Of a DNA stretch of 10,680 nt, positions 1 through 6,706 are shown in pieces. The notes below the pieces were generated by a model, which was given only the letters and a program-made list of their open reading frames with translations, searched no databases and had not been told where the DNA came from. The position numbers and the translations under genes were made by a program. Positions within the stretch are counted from its first letter, which is position 1. Every line of letters begins with the position of its first letter. Location: the NCBI GenBank assembly GCA_964352535.1, contig CAYGSW010000203.1, positions 1 through 10,680 of the forward strand, written 5' to 3'. This DNA is from Granulosicoccus sp964352535 (GTDB taxonomy: Bacteria > Pseudomonadota > Gammaproteobacteria > Granulosicoccales > Granulosicoccaceae).

Positions 1-1
1 T

Positions 2-265
2 GGGCAAAGAGCCATCACTGAGCTGCAGGCATTGGGTGTTTGGGTTTCTGGCGCTGCAGGGGAGGCAGAGTCCAGCCTCTTCCAGATCGACCTGACGGGA
101 CATGTGGCCTTGATCATGGGCGCCGAGGGGCGTGGATTGCGACGTCTGACCCGCGAACAGTGCGATGGTCTTTTTCATCTGCCTATGCAAGGGTCGGTGT
201 CAAGTCTGAACGTCTCTGTGGCAGCGGGTATCAGTCTTTTCGAGGTTGTGCGCCAGCGCACATGA
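2..265 (+). CDS. rlmB: 23S rRNA (guanosine-2'-O-)-methyltransferase RlmB, C-terminal part
   Basis: Partial gene; the 5' end lies left of the window. The visible 87 residues are the C-terminal half of a SpoU/TrmH-type SPOUT methyltransferase. The family motifs are present in order: VALIMGAEGRGLRRLT (SAM-binding knot), then LPMQGSVSSLNVSVAAGISLFE, the knot-forming final motif whose Ser-Leu-Asn-Val-Ser is typical of RlmB. RlmB methylates the 2'-OH of G2251 (E. coli numbering) in the peptidyl-transferase P loop of 23S rRNA. The reading frame closes with TGA at 263-265, just after EVVRQRT, the usual place for the family to end. It lies immediately upstream of rpsF, as in Pseudomonas. TrmH-family paralogues share these motifs, but the order rlmB-rpsF-rpsR supports the specific name. 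Confidence 0.9.
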   Translation, partial: GQRAITELQALGVWVSGAAGEAESSLFQIDLTGHVALIMGAEGRGLRRLTREQCDGLFHLPMQGSVSSLNVSVAAGISLFEVVRQRT

Positions 266-284
266 CTCGCTGCCTGCCTACTGT

Positions 285-302
285 GGCAGGGGCAGCCCTG
301 CC
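285..302 (+). terminator. GC-rich hairpin after rlmB, possible weak terminator
   Basis: A perfect 7-bp stem GGCAGGG / CCCTGCC with a GCAG loop starts 20 bases after the rlmB stop. It is very GC-rich but is followed by GGGGCTAATATTG, with no run of T, so it is not a textbook intrinsic terminator. An alternative pairing AGCCC/GGGCT overlaps it. It may cause pausing or protect a 3' end, and it separates rlmB from the rpsF promoter candidate. Confidence 0.35.
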
Positions 303-312
303 GGGGCTAATA

Positions 313-341
313 TTGCATTCGCCAGTGCAAGCCGATATACT
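313..341 (+). promoter_or_regulatory. candidate sigma-70 promoter for the rpsF operon
   Basis: TTGCAT (313-318) and TATACT (336-341) are separated by 17 bases. The -10 matches consensus at 5 of 6 positions and the -35 at 3 of 6. Transcription would start near 348 and leave a leader of about 110 bases before rpsF. In many bacteria that leader carries an RNA element that binds the S6:S18 complex. Here I see a small stem ACCAG/CTGGT (404-408 and 414-418), but I could not recognise the diagnostic S6:S18 bulge, so no riboswitch-like feature is called. Confidence 0.45.
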
Positions 342-458
342 TGATAGGCTTTGCCAAGAGGCAATGCGTTCTTCCTCGTCCAGTTGCCAACAAATTACGT
401 TTAACCAGAATTGCTGGTCACGCGGTTGTGTAACGGGCATCATCCAAAGGGAGCATTA

Positions 459-878
459 ATGCGCCATTACGAAATAGTGTTTCTGGTCCATCCTGACCAG
501 AGTGAACAGGTTCCTGCCATGATCGAGCGATATCGCGGAATCATCGAGAGCCGCGAAGGTGTTATCCACCGCCAGGAAGATTGGGGGCGCCGTCAGTTGG
601 CCTACCCTATCAACAAAATCTACAAGGCGCACTACACGCTGATGAACATCGAATGCGGGCGAGAAGCCCTTGATGAGCTCACCAGTGCGTTCAAGTTCAA
701 CGATGCCGTTATCCGGCACATGGTTCTTCTGCAGGACGGGCCTGTCACCGAAGCTTCCCATCTGATCAAAAAGGATGAGTCTCGCGGTGATGAAGAGCGT
801 AAGGCGCGTGCGTCTGACGAAAGCGGTAGTTCTGATTCGGTTGACGACTGCGCCGAACCTGTACCAGCCGCCAACTAG
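459..878 (+). CDS. rpsF: 30S ribosomal protein S6
   Basis: S6 binds the platform of the 30S subunit together with S18. The protein (139 residues) begins MRHYEIVFLVHPDQSEQVP, the standard S6 start, and contains the signature GRRQLAYPINKIYKAHYTLMN of the ferredoxin-like fold. ATG 459 is preceded by GGGAG (449-453) at suitable spacing; an in-frame upstream extension to 411 has no support. The C-terminus after about residue 103 is a hydrophilic, Ser/Asp/Glu-rich tail ending in VPAAN. Gammaproteobacterial S6 proteins often have acidic, disordered tails, and in E. coli the tail is modified by RimK glutamylation; whether that occurs here is unknown, since this tail does not end in Glu-Glu. rpsR follows after 20 bases, with no priB in between. 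Confidence 0.97.
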   Translation: MRHYEIVFLVHPDQSEQVPAMIERYRGIIESREGVIHRQEDWGRRQLAYPINKIYKAHYTLMNIECGREALDELTSAFKFNDAVIRHMVLLQDGPVTEASHLIKKDESRGDEERKARASDESGSSDSVDDCAEPVPAAN

Positions 879-898
879 ATACCCACTGGAGAACACCT

Positions 899-1123
899 AT
901 GTCACGTTATTTCCGTCGTCGTAAATACTGCCGTTTCACTGCAGAAGGCATCACTGAAATCGATTACAAAGACCTTGAACTGCTAAAGGGCTTCGTAACA
1001 GAAACCGGTAAGATCGTACCCAGCAGAATTACAGGTACAAAAGCCAGATACCAGCGTCAGCTTGCCACTGCTATCAAGCGTGCCCGCTACGTAGCACTGC
1101 TGCCATACACTGACCAACACTAA
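899..1123 (+). CDS. rpsR: 30S ribosomal protein S18
   Basis: S18 is the small basic partner of S6 on the 30S platform. The 74-residue protein starts MSRYFRRRKYCRFTAEGI and carries the core DLELLKGFVTETGKIVPSRITG followed by AKYQRQL-type TKARYQRQLATAIKRARYVALLPY, which is diagnostic for S18. The length equals the family norm of about 75. GGAG at 888-891 is placed 7 bases before ATG 899. It is clearly co-transcribed with rpsF. The next gene begins about 156 bases downstream, a gap that contains a 15-bp tandem duplication. Confidence 0.97.
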   Translation: MSRYFRRRKYCRFTAEGITEIDYKDLELLKGFVTETGKIVPSRITGTKARYQRQLATAIKRARYVALLPYTDQH

Positions 1124-1170
1124 ATGCATCGCCTGGCTGTAATGCGTTCCTGAAATTTGACCTTATCTTC

Positions 1171-1200
1171 TTGCTGTCGCTTTTTTTGCTGTCGCTTTTT
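1171..1200 (+). repeat. perfect 15-bp tandem duplication, two copies
   Basis: TTGCTGTCGCTTTTT occurs at 1171-1185 and again, head to tail without a base change, at 1186-1200. It lies in the gap between rpsR and the DUF2232 gene. A 7-bp inverted pair GTAATGC (1139-1145) / GCATTAC (1204-1210) flanks it. The unit ends in five T, so each copy looks like the T-run of a terminator, but neither has an adequate GC stem directly in front. Confidence 0.9.
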
Positions 1201-1279
1201 AGAGCATTACGAAATTCATGGCACGCGTGTTCAGTTCAAAGCTTTTGGAAGCCACAATGTCCAGCATCGGCGGCAAGTC

Positions 1280-2254
1280 ATGATTGCGTTAGCGCGTATT
1301 TCAGACAGAGGCCCAATGAGTGCGGCTGCAGTTGCCGCTGCTTTGCTACTGGCTGCCCTTTGGGTTCCCAGACTGCTGATTGCTGGTGGCGGGGCAGGAT
1401 TGGCATTTTTTGGCAGCATTATATCGATGGTATGCCTTATTGCAAGCGCCGCTGTGGTCGCTTTTGTAGCCTTGCGTCACGGTGAACTGGCTGCGCTCAA
1501 AGTCACCGGCGGTTGTCTGTTGCTTCTGGTTGTCGTGTCTTTGGTTCTGTACGGCACAGCGGTTCTCATTCCAATCGTAGCTATTGTGTTCTGGTTGCCC
1601 GCGATCATTGCGGCATTTGTTCTTGCTCGAACAGTAAGGCTTGATCAGGCCGTGCTTGCCATTGTGGCTTGTGGCGTGTTGTCCGTCTTGCTGTTCAGTC
1701 TTGCCACGGGTGATCCGGCAGCATTCTGGCGTAGCCAGTTTGGCGATGTAGGCACTGCTTTCACAACCTTGTCCAGCCAGGCAGCTGGTTCGGCCATGGT
1801 GACTGAGGAGATGCTCGAAGAATTCATTGCGTCGATGTCAAACCTGATGACGGGTGCAATGGGTGTTTCGGTGATGAGTGTTGCGCTAGGTGCTTTGTTT
1901 CTGGCTCGTTCCTGGCAGGCCGACCTGGTAAATCCGGGTGGTTTTCAAAAGGAGTTTCACGCTCTGAGTCTGGGGCGCAATGCGGCATTGGTTTGTGTAG
2001 CGGCCATCGTTTTGCTGTTGACGATGGGCGGCTATGTACTTGGCGCAATAGCAGCCGCCATTATTTTTGCTTTTATTATTCAAGGGCTTGCCGTCGCGCA
2101 TGCTTTAGTTAAACAACGCGGTATGCACAGGTTCTGGCTGCACGGTATGTATGTGCTTCTGATTCTGCCTATGCCGCATACATGGCTTCTTTTAGCGTCG
2201 CTTGGGCTTGTTGACAACATTCATAGCCTTCGCCGTTCACCAAAAGAACAGTAA
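1280..2254 (+). CDS. DUF2232 family integral membrane protein
   Basis: A hydrophobic protein of 324 residues of unknown function, placed between rpsR and rplI as in Pseudomonas. I count about eight membrane segments: roughly 16-35, 38-65, 75-95, 96-117, 122-141, 190-209, 235-275 (probably two) and 290-312. A hydrophilic stretch at 145-190 separates the halves. Between helices lies SWQADLVNPGGFQKEFHAL (211-229), the conserved W-Q-x-x-L-x-N-P-G-G-F-x-x-E-F motif I associate with this family. The frame is open upstream to TTG 1157, but that extension crosses the tandem repeat and is Cys-rich, so ATG 1280 (MIALARISDRGP) is preferred by family resemblance. Its ribosome site is poor; ATG 1316 has AGAGG four bases upstream and is an alternative. 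Position within a ribosomal operon suggests growth-linked expression, but no function is established. Confidence 0.8.
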   Translation: MIALARISDRGPMSAAAVAAALLLAALWVPRLLIAGGGAGLAFFGSIISMVCLIASAAVVAFVALRHGELAALKVTGGCLLLLVVVSLVLYGTAVLIPIVAIVFWLPAIIAAFVLARTVRLDQAVLAIVACGVLSVLLFSLATGDPAAFWRSQFGDVGTAFTTLSSQAAGSAMVTEEMLEEFIASMSNLMTGAMGVSVMSVALGALFLARSWQADLVNPGGFQKEFHALSLGRNAALVCVAAIVLLLTMGGYVLGAIAAAIIFAFIIQGLAVAHALVKQRGMHRFWLHGMYVLLILPMPHTWLLLASLGLVDNIHSLRRSPKEQ

Positions 2255-2276
2255 AAAACTCTACGGGAGAATCATC

Positions 2277-2729
2277 ATGCAAGTCATTTTGCTTGAGAAA
2301 ATTGATAAAGTTGGGCTACTCGGCGATCTGGTAGACGTAAAGGCTGGTTACGCTCGCAACTTTCTGCTGCCACAAGGCAAAGCAGAGATGGCGACACCTG
2401 AAAACATGGAAGCTTTCAAACAGCGGCGTGCCGAACTTGAACGTCAACAGGCCGAAAGTCTGGCCAATGCCAACGCACGCAGGGATGTGCTGGAAGGTAT
2501 GACGGTCAGCATCACGTCTCGTGCTGGAACAGAAGGCAAACTCTTCGGATCGATCGGCGCAGAAGAAATACGTCAGGCATTCGAAAGTTCTGGACAAACG
2601 GTTGAGAAAAAAGAAATCCGTTTGTCCGAAGGACCTCTTCGCGCCGTTGGTGAGCATCCAGTGACTCTGCACTTGCACGCCGATGTCAATGCTGAAGTGA
2701 TTGTTAATGTAGTCGGCGAAGAAGTTTAG
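2277..2729 (+). CDS. rplI: 50S ribosomal protein L9
   Basis: L9 is a two-domain protein anchored near the L1 stalk of the 50S subunit. The 150-residue product starts MQVILLEKIDKVGLLGDLVDV and continues KAGYARNFLLPQGKA, the L9 signature that binds 23S rRNA. Residues about 40-75 form the long charged connecting helix (ENMEAFKQRRAELERQQAE). The C-terminal domain contains GTEGKLFGSIG and ends PVTLHLHADVNAEVIVNVVGEEV-like, full length for the family (about 149). GGGAG at 2265-2269 sits seven bases before ATG 2277, fixing the start; an upstream in-frame extension overlaps the preceding gene and is unlikely. Only 22 bases separate it from the DUF2232 gene, so the two are co-transcribed. A strong hairpin follows at 2768. 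Confidence 0.97.
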   Translation: MQVILLEKIDKVGLLGDLVDVKAGYARNFLLPQGKAEMATPENMEAFKQRRAELERQQAESLANANARRDVLEGMTVSITSRAGTEGKLFGSIGAEEIRQAFESSGQTVEKKEIRLSEGPLRAVGEHPVTLHLHADVNAEVIVNVVGEEV

Positions 2730-2767
2730 TTACTATCGGGTTCGCTAGAGTCCAGGCTCGGTTGCAC

Positions 2768-2816
2768 CGTCAGTCGTTGAGCCGCTTAATTTGCTCAAGG
2801 ACTGACGATTTCGTTT
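2768..2816 (+). terminator. probable rho-independent terminator of the rpsF-rplI unit
   Basis: A long hairpin lies 38 bases after rplI. The outer stem is CGTCAGTC (2768-2775) / GACTGACG (2800-2807), 8 perfect bp. After one G:G mismatch, an inner stem TTGAGC (2777-2782) / GCTCAA (2793-2798) adds 6 bp around a 10-base loop. It is followed by ATTTCGTTT, a modest T-rich stretch. No promoter I could defend is visible between here and dnaB, so read-through into dnaB is possible. Confidence 0.6.
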
Positions 2817-3001
2817 GTCGACGGCAGTCGGCCACCTAAGCACAGTATCTGTTTCTCAGCATGCGGCATGGTGTGGCAAGCAAGCTGATGGTAGAGTCGG
2901 AAAGCAAAAGCACTCGCCTTTGAACGCGCGATCAGTGCGTCATCAAGGTAGCCCTGATAGCGTGGCGTCCTGTCCAATAGATTGTCGGAGTGTTCGTCCT
3001 G

Positions 3002-4633
3002 ATGCCCCATACACCTGATGAGCACGACATCCCACCGATGCCGGATCATGACGAATATGGTGGGCCAAGGGATGCATCACCAGAGGATTTCGGGTTCGGC
3101 GATAGCTCTCTCTCAGGCGCGCCTCCGGATATGCCTGTGCCGCCACCTTACATGGGCGGTGGATCGGAAGCGGCCTCGTACAGCAGTCGCAAGGGCAGGT
3201 CACAAAACTATGGCGGCCGTGGTGGTCGTGAATCCCGGGGCAACACTGACCATTTACTGGAATCTCTGGCCAAACGGACGCAGCATGCACCACCGCATTC
3301 AATAGAGGCGGAACAGGCCGTATTGGGTGTGCTGATGCTGGAGGCCAACGAAGCCTTTGACAAGGTTTCCGAGACGGTCACTGAAGGTGATTTCTATCAA
3401 CTCAGCCACAAGCTTATTTTCCGGGCAATTTCTGCACTTGCCACGGAAGGCCGCCATCCGGATGTTGTGACCGTCACCGGTTGGCTTCAGACCCGCGGGG
3501 ATCTTGAAGACGTGGGCGGATTGAATTACGTGGGTGCACTTGCTGAGGTGGCCCCTAGTGCTGGCAATATCAAGGAATATGCCGAAATTGTCAGAGAGCG
3601 ATCTGTGTTAAGGCAGCTGATTGCTGTTGCCAATGACATTGCTGACAGTGCCTATGATGCCGATGGGCGCAGCGCCAAGGATTTGCTGGATGCTGCCGAG
3701 ACAAAAGTCTTTGCCATCGCTGATCAAACGGCAAAAAGTGGCACGGGCTTTCACGATATAAAAAGTGTGTTATCCAATGCTATAGAGCGAATCAATTACC
3801 TGTTTGAATCGGATGCCGCCATTACCGGGTTGTCCACAGGCTTTACCGAGCTGGATGAAAAAACCAGTGGGCTGCAGAAGTCTGATCTTATTATCGTTGC
3901 GGGTCGTCCCTCGATGGGCAAGACAACGTTTGCGATGAATGTTGCGGAGAACGCCGCTATGGAGGCTGACTCACCGGTGGCGATATTCAGCATGGAAATG
4001 CCAGCAGAACAGCTGGGTATGCGGATGATTTCTTCACTTGGACGTGTTGAACTGCAGAAGCTGCGAACCGGAAACCTTGCAGAGCAGGATTGGCCAAGAA
4101 TCACGTCAGCGATTACCTTGCTCAATCAGAAACGTAACGTTTATATCGATGACACACCGGCGCTAACACCAACCGAACTGCGAGCCCGTTGTCGCCGTCT
4201 GGCTCGCGAACACGGGCTTAGTCTCATTGTCATCGATTACCTGCAGCTGATGCAGGTATCAGACAGTCGCGAAAACCGGGCGACAGAGATCTCTGAAATA
4301 TCGCGCTCGTTAAAGGCCTTGGCCAAAGAGTTGGAAGTGCCCATCATTGCGCTGTCCCAGCTCAACCGAAGTCTGGAACAACGCCCCGACAAACGCCCGG
4401 TAATGTCAGATTTGCGTGAGTCGGGAGCAATAGAGCAGGACGCTGATGTCATCATGTTCATCTATCGTGATGAGGTATACAACCCCGACGATGAAGCCAG
4501 CAAGGGACGCGCTGAAATATTGATCAGAAAACAGAGAAACGGTCCGATAGGGGCTGTCAATCTGACGTTTCTTGGTCGGTACACTCGTTTTGAAAATTTC
4601 TCACCAGAAATCATGACAGGTGAATTCACCTGA
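3002..4633 (+). CDS. dnaB: replicative DNA helicase DnaB with extended N-terminus
   Basis: DnaB is the hexameric 5'-3' helicase of the replication fork. From ATG 3002 the protein has 543 residues, about 70 more than E. coli DnaB. The conserved start PPHSIEAEQAVLG is at about residue 97 here, against about 27 in E. coli. The N-terminal primase-binding domain spans about 97-200. The RecA-like ATPase carries Walker A GRPSMGKTT (301-309), Walker B LIVIDYLQLM (408-417), SQLNRSLEQRPDKRP, SDLRESGAIEQDAD, and the IRKQRNGPIG finger with K510 and R512. Residues 1-90 are low-complexity: Pro/Asp/Met-rich, then Gly/Arg/Ser-rich with GGRGGRESRG. No intein. GGAG at 2987-2990 lies 11 bases before ATG 3002; GTG 2990 would add four residues. 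Later starts (ATG 3038, 3152) cannot be excluded and would shorten the extension. Confidence 0.93.
   Translation: MPHTPDEHDIPPMPDHDEYGGPRDASPEDFGFGDSSLSGAPPDMPVPPPYMGGGSEAASYSSRKGRSQNYGGRGGRESRGNTDHLLESLAKRTQHAPPHSIEAEQAVLGVLMLEANEAFDKVSETVTEGDFYQLSHKLIFRAISALATEGRHPDVVTVTGWLQTRGDLEDVGGLNYVGALAEVAPSAGNIKEYAEIVRERSVLRQLIAVANDIADSAYDADGRSAKDLLDAAETKVFAIADQTAKSGTGFHDIKSVLSNAIERINYLFESDAAITGLSTGFTELDEKTSGLQKSDLIIVAGRPSMGKTTFAMNVAENAAMEADSPVAIFSMEMPAEQLGMRMISSLGRVELQKLRTGNLAEQDWPRITSAITLLNQKRNVYIDDTPALTPTELRARCRRLAREHGLSLIVIDYLQLMQVSDSRENRATEISEISRSLKALAKELEVPIIALSQLNRSLEQRPDKRPVMSDLRESGAIEQDADVIMFIYRDEVYNPDDEASKGRAEILIRKQRNGPIGAVNLTFLGRYTRFENFSPEIMTGEFT
4617..4632 (+). repeat. 16-bp perfect palindrome across the dnaB stop codon
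   Basis: CAGGTGAATTCACCTG reads the same on both strands and includes the last codons and two bases of the TGA stop of dnaB. As RNA it would fold to a 6-bp stem with an AATT loop. Thirteen bases later comes a run of eight T (4646-4653) just before alr. The spacing is too long for a standard terminator, so it could be a weak attenuator, a protein site, or chance. Confidence 0.6.
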
Positions 4634-4671
4634 TTGGACAAGCTGTTTTTTTTGCAGGAAACTCAATCTAG

Positions 4672-5847
4672 ATGTCTCAACGATCTTCTCAAGCTTATGG
4701 CATAGGCACACCGCTGCCTGATCGACACCTGCGTTCAGTCAAGATCCAGATCGATCTGTCTGCCATACGGGCGAATTTGGCGACTGCCAGGCATTGCAGC
4801 GGTGGTTCCCGGCAATTTGCCACGATCAAGGCGGACGCTTATGGCCATGGTGCTGTTGCTGTCGCACAGGCACTTTCAGGGGGTGTGGACTCTCTTGACA
4901 GCGACCCGGCAATTTCTCAGCGTGAACATGCGGCCGGTGATGCTGACGGTTTTGCAGTTGTCACGCTGGGTGAGGCGATGGAGCTTCGCCAGGCTGGAAT
5001 CAGACAACCCATACTGGTTTTGCAAGGTCCTCAGAGCGCAGACGCATGCCTTGACATGCAACAACACACTTTGTGGCCGGTGATTCACGATGCCGAGCAA
5101 TATAACTGGTACCGGCAATGTGTTGAGCGCCAGGAGCTTGCCGCCTGGTTAAAGATTGATTCGGGCATGGGCAGGCTAGGCGTACAACCGGCTGAAGCTG
5201 AGGCGATTCTAGCTCGCGACGATGGAATTCGCTGGTATGGCGTGATGACCCATTTTGCCTGCGCAGACGAACTGGATAATCCATTCACTCAACATCAGAT
5301 CAATGCGTTCAATACCGTTCGATATTCGCAAAAACTCCAGCGTAGTCTTGCCAATTCGGCTGCCGTTCTTGGCTGGCCATCGGCACAAGCTGACTGGGCG
5401 CGCCCGGGTATCATGCTGTATGGCTGTAACCCGTTAGATCGGCCACTGCCTGAGGACGTCACATTGACACCAGCGATGACAGTCAAAGCGCCCTTGTTGG
5501 CTGTCAAATTAATGACAAGTGGTTCGGGTATTGGCTACGCGCAGACCTATCACTGCAAGGAAGATATGCCGGTAGGTTATGCCGCTGCAGGTTACAGGGA
5601 TGGCATCCCCAGAGTGCTTGACAGTCATGCTGCGGTGACGGTTGCAGGGGCGCGATGCCCGATAATAGGGCGGGTATCGATGGATTCGCTGGCTATCGAC
5701 TTGCGTAATGCACCGGGTGCCAGTACAGGAGATCTGGTGGAATTCTGGGGTCCGGATGCATCGATTGACGAGCTTGCAAGGGCTGCTGGCACCATCAACT
5801 ACGAATTGCTTACTTCCATAAGAGGCAAGCGCAGCTACCAATCATGA
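4672..5847 (+). CDS. alr: alanine racemase
   Basis: PLP-dependent racemase that makes D-alanine for peptidoglycan. The 391-residue protein has VKIQIDLSAIRANL (23-36), the cofactor lysine in ATIKADAYGHG (K53), WLKIDSGMGRLG (159-170, R168), the phosphate-contact arginine in RPGIMLYG (R244), the second catalytic base tyrosine in GSGIGYAQTY (Y289) and GRVSMD (333-338). All core residues are present, so it should be active. It is longer than the usual 355-360 residues because of about 22 N-terminal residues and about 20 inserted between QALSG and ADGFAV (roughly 71-90, Asp/Ser/His-rich), where other Alr proteins run straight through. ATG 4672 has only AGGA 12 bases upstream; a start nearer V23 lacks a better site. 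It follows dnaB by 38 bases, as dnaB-alr in Pseudomonas. Confidence 0.93.
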   Translation: MSQRSSQAYGIGTPLPDRHLRSVKIQIDLSAIRANLATARHCSGGSRQFATIKADAYGHGAVAVAQALSGGVDSLDSDPAISQREHAAGDADGFAVVTLGEAMELRQAGIRQPILVLQGPQSADACLDMQQHTLWPVIHDAEQYNWYRQCVERQELAAWLKIDSGMGRLGVQPAEAEAILARDDGIRWYGVMTHFACADELDNPFTQHQINAFNTVRYSQKLQRSLANSAAVLGWPSAQADWARPGIMLYGCNPLDRPLPEDVTLTPAMTVKAPLLAVKLMTSGSGIGYAQTYHCKEDMPVGYAAAGYRDGIPRVLDSHAAVTVAGARCPIIGRVSMDSLAIDLRNAPGASTGDLVEFWGPDASIDELARAAGTINYELLTSIRGKRSYQS

Positions 5848-5977
5848 CCTTAACGAGGCTGACACACCCTATCAGCAACGCGAACCGATAAACTTGTGAG
5901 GTGATACGAATGGGGGTAGCGCTGTGACACGGTCGCACAAATAGAACGTATCCAGCGGCTACAATCTCCTTCGCACG

Positions 5978-6301
5978 TTATCTTTCCAGGTATTGTAGTT
6001 TGTCAGGCTTGTCTTCCCATTCCTTTGCATCTTCCGGAGGATCTTTCTGAACGGTGATTACGGGCCAGATAGCCGATAGTTCAGCATTGAGTGCAAGAAA
6101 AGGTTCATCCTCTGGTTTCATGTCTTCTTCGGCCACGATGGCATTAATTGGACACTCAGGTTCGCATAAGGAACAATCTATGCATTCATCAGGATCGATG
6201 ACGAGATAATTGGGGCCTTCGTGGAAACAATCCACGGGGCATACTTCGACGCAGTCGGTGTACTTGCATTTGATGCAGTTTTCGGTCACCACGAAGGTCA
6301 T
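5978..6301 (-). CDS. fdxA: seven-iron ferredoxin FdxA
   Basis: Small cytoplasmic electron carrier with one [3Fe-4S] and one [4Fe-4S] cluster. The 107 residues match the Azotobacter FdI / Pseudomonas FdxA pattern almost throughout, beginning MTFVVTENCIKCKYTDCVEV and ending KLQYLER. By analogy with Azotobacter FdI, C9, C17 and C50 hold the 3Fe cluster, and C21, C40, C43 and C46 the 4Fe cluster; C12 and C25 are the extra cysteines also found in FdI. The C-terminal 50 residues (NAELSAIWPVITVQKDPPED) form the family's cap. The gene converges on alr (130 bases apart, no clear terminator) and is divergent from galU. A -10-like TAGAAT on the minus strand lies at 6360-6365 but has a poor -35. FdI regulates oxidative-stress responses in Azotobacter; its role here is not shown by the sequence. 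Confidence 0.95.
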   Translation of the reverse strand: MTFVVTENCIKCKYTDCVEVCPVDCFHEGPNYLVIDPDECIDCSLCEPECPINAIVAEEDMKPEDEPFLALNAELSAIWPVITVQKDPPEDAKEWEDKPDKLQYLER

Positions 6302-6706
6302 GGGCAGGTCTCTCAGGGTTACAGGTATGGAGCGGAATGTAGAATTTCACTAGCAGTGTATTCTAACGTTGCTGCAGTAAAACGCCAGATTCGATCGCGA
6401 TTGTTGTAAGTGTTCGGATAGGATGGTATCAAAAATAACGATTGTTCCTGTGTGTGGCAGAGGCATTTGCAAGACACAAAGTTTTACACAGGATTTGAAG
6501 GGTAGTTCGCGTAATCTCGTTGAATCAGTACACCATGCAGATTGGGTGATTATAGTTTGAGTGATTGTGTTGAATCAGACCAGCGCAGTCTCGCAAGGAC
6601 AGTGTCTGTTGACTCAGTACGGGTCTGACAGGCAAATGTGGCAGTGCGTGGTTACTGCTGCATCAAAGCCAGGATCCACAGGCGATCTTTTTCGGTCGGA
6701 GAACAT
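6302..6706. promoter_or_regulatory. divergent fdxA-galU intergenic region with repeated motif
   Basis: A 405-base stretch without a credible gene that must hold promoters for both neighbours. GTTGAATCAG occurs at 6519-6528 and 6569-6578, and GTTGACTCAG at 6608-6617; copies one and three extend to GTTGA(A/C)TCAGTAC. Starts are 50 and 39 bases apart. Copy three contains TTGACT, a possible -35, but no matching -10 follows at 17 bases. A TTGTAA (6404-6409) / TATCAA (6427-6432) pair with 17-base spacing is a weak plus-strand promoter candidate for galU, and TATAGT at 6551-6556 is another isolated -10. On the minus strand TAGAAT (6360-6365) could serve fdxA. None of these is decisive. Confidence 0.4.

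Noticed and set aside
40..459. Plus-strand open frame of 139 codons covering the end of rlmB and the rpsF leader
   Set aside because: It is out of frame with rlmB, whose motifs are clear in the other frame, and the translated product has no domain-like character.
2739..2755. GGGTTCGCTAGAGTCC after rplI as a tRNA T-arm or attachment-site remnant
   Set aside because: Only the GGTTCG is tRNA-like; no acceptor, D or anticodon arms are found nearby and no integrase or direct repeat accompanies it.
2815..3049. Small open frames on both strands in the rplI-dnaB gap
   Set aside because: Short, overlapping, no ribosome sites, no recognisable motifs; treated as non-coding.
2943..3302. Minus-strand open frame of 119 codons opposite the dnaB N-terminus
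   Set aside because: It lies antisense to the low-complexity dnaB extension, has no ribosome site and resembles no known family; the GC-rich repeats opposite it keep the frame open.
4617..4632. LexA (SOS) operator at the dnaB-alr junction
   Set aside because: The palindrome CAGGTGAATTCACCTG does not match the CTGT-N8-ACAG pattern of gammaproteobacterial LexA sites.
5923..5937. Hairpin TGTGAC-ACG-GTCGCA between alr and fdxA as a bidirectional terminator
   Set aside because: Only six pairs including a wobble, a three-base loop and no T-run on either side.
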